DNA of 6,280 nt from CAYMST01 sp964393115 (GTDB lineage: Bacteria > Bacteroidota > Bacteroidia > Cytophagales > Cyclobacteriaceae). Each line of letters opens with the position of its first letter. Position 1 is the first letter of the stretch. The notes below the pieces were generated by a model. It did not search any database, was not told where the DNA came from, and saw nothing but the letters and a program-made list of their open reading frames with translations. Positions 6,280-6,280 of this stretch are shown here, one piece after another. The translations under genes and the position numbers were made by a program. The stretch is taken from assembly GCA_964393115.1 (NCBI GenBank), contig CAYMST010000272.1:1-6280 (forward strand), given 5' to 3'.

Positions 6280-6280
6280 T

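Noticed and set aside
1..6280. Mobile element, CRISPR array, prophage, toxin-antitoxin or defence system
   Set aside because: No transposase or integrase, no regular repeat-spacer pattern, no attachment-site repeats and no defence-type gene pair were seen. The genes read as ordinary chromosomal content.

Overview
The window looks like chromosomal DNA from a member of the Bacteroidota, probably a free-living Cytophagales- or Flavobacteriales-like bacterium. The support is: AT-rich sequence (around 40% GC by eye); a CarB that stops before the usual C-terminal allosteric domain; a small membrane protein of the DUF4834 type, which I know almost only from this phylum; A/T-rich start regions without Shine-Dalgarno sequences; and one match to the Bacteroidota -7 promoter element (TAnnTTTG). 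The phylum is a confident inference. The order is not.

Layout, all on the + strand. 1-99: the possible tail of an unrecognised gene. 111-869: a DUF547 lipoprotein. 870-1064: a non-coding leader with a promoter-like element and several inverted repeats. 1065-3878: carB, the large subunit of carbamoyl-phosphate synthase. 3886-3909: a strong intrinsic terminator. 3954-4205: a small DUF4834-like membrane protein that starts at TTG. 4206-4455: a 250-base non-coding region with repeats. 4456-6279: a sigma-54-dependent activator with two PAS domains, which ends one base before the window does.

The genes do not form one pathway. carB is a housekeeping gene for pyrimidine and arginine synthesis, and it sits here without its partner carA. 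The terminator closes the carB transcript, so the small membrane protein and the activator probably have their own promoters. The activator is an FhlA/NorR-like enhancer-binding protein with intact ATPase, sigma-54-contact and DNA-binding motifs; its signal and its targets cannot be read from this window. The targets may lie just downstream.

I found no clearly new multi-gene system. There is no mobile element, CRISPR array, tRNA or rRNA. The points most worth a second look are the orphan PAS-PAS activator with repeated sites upstream of it, the two unexplained protein families (DUF547 and DUF4834), and a possible pseudoknot in the carB leader.
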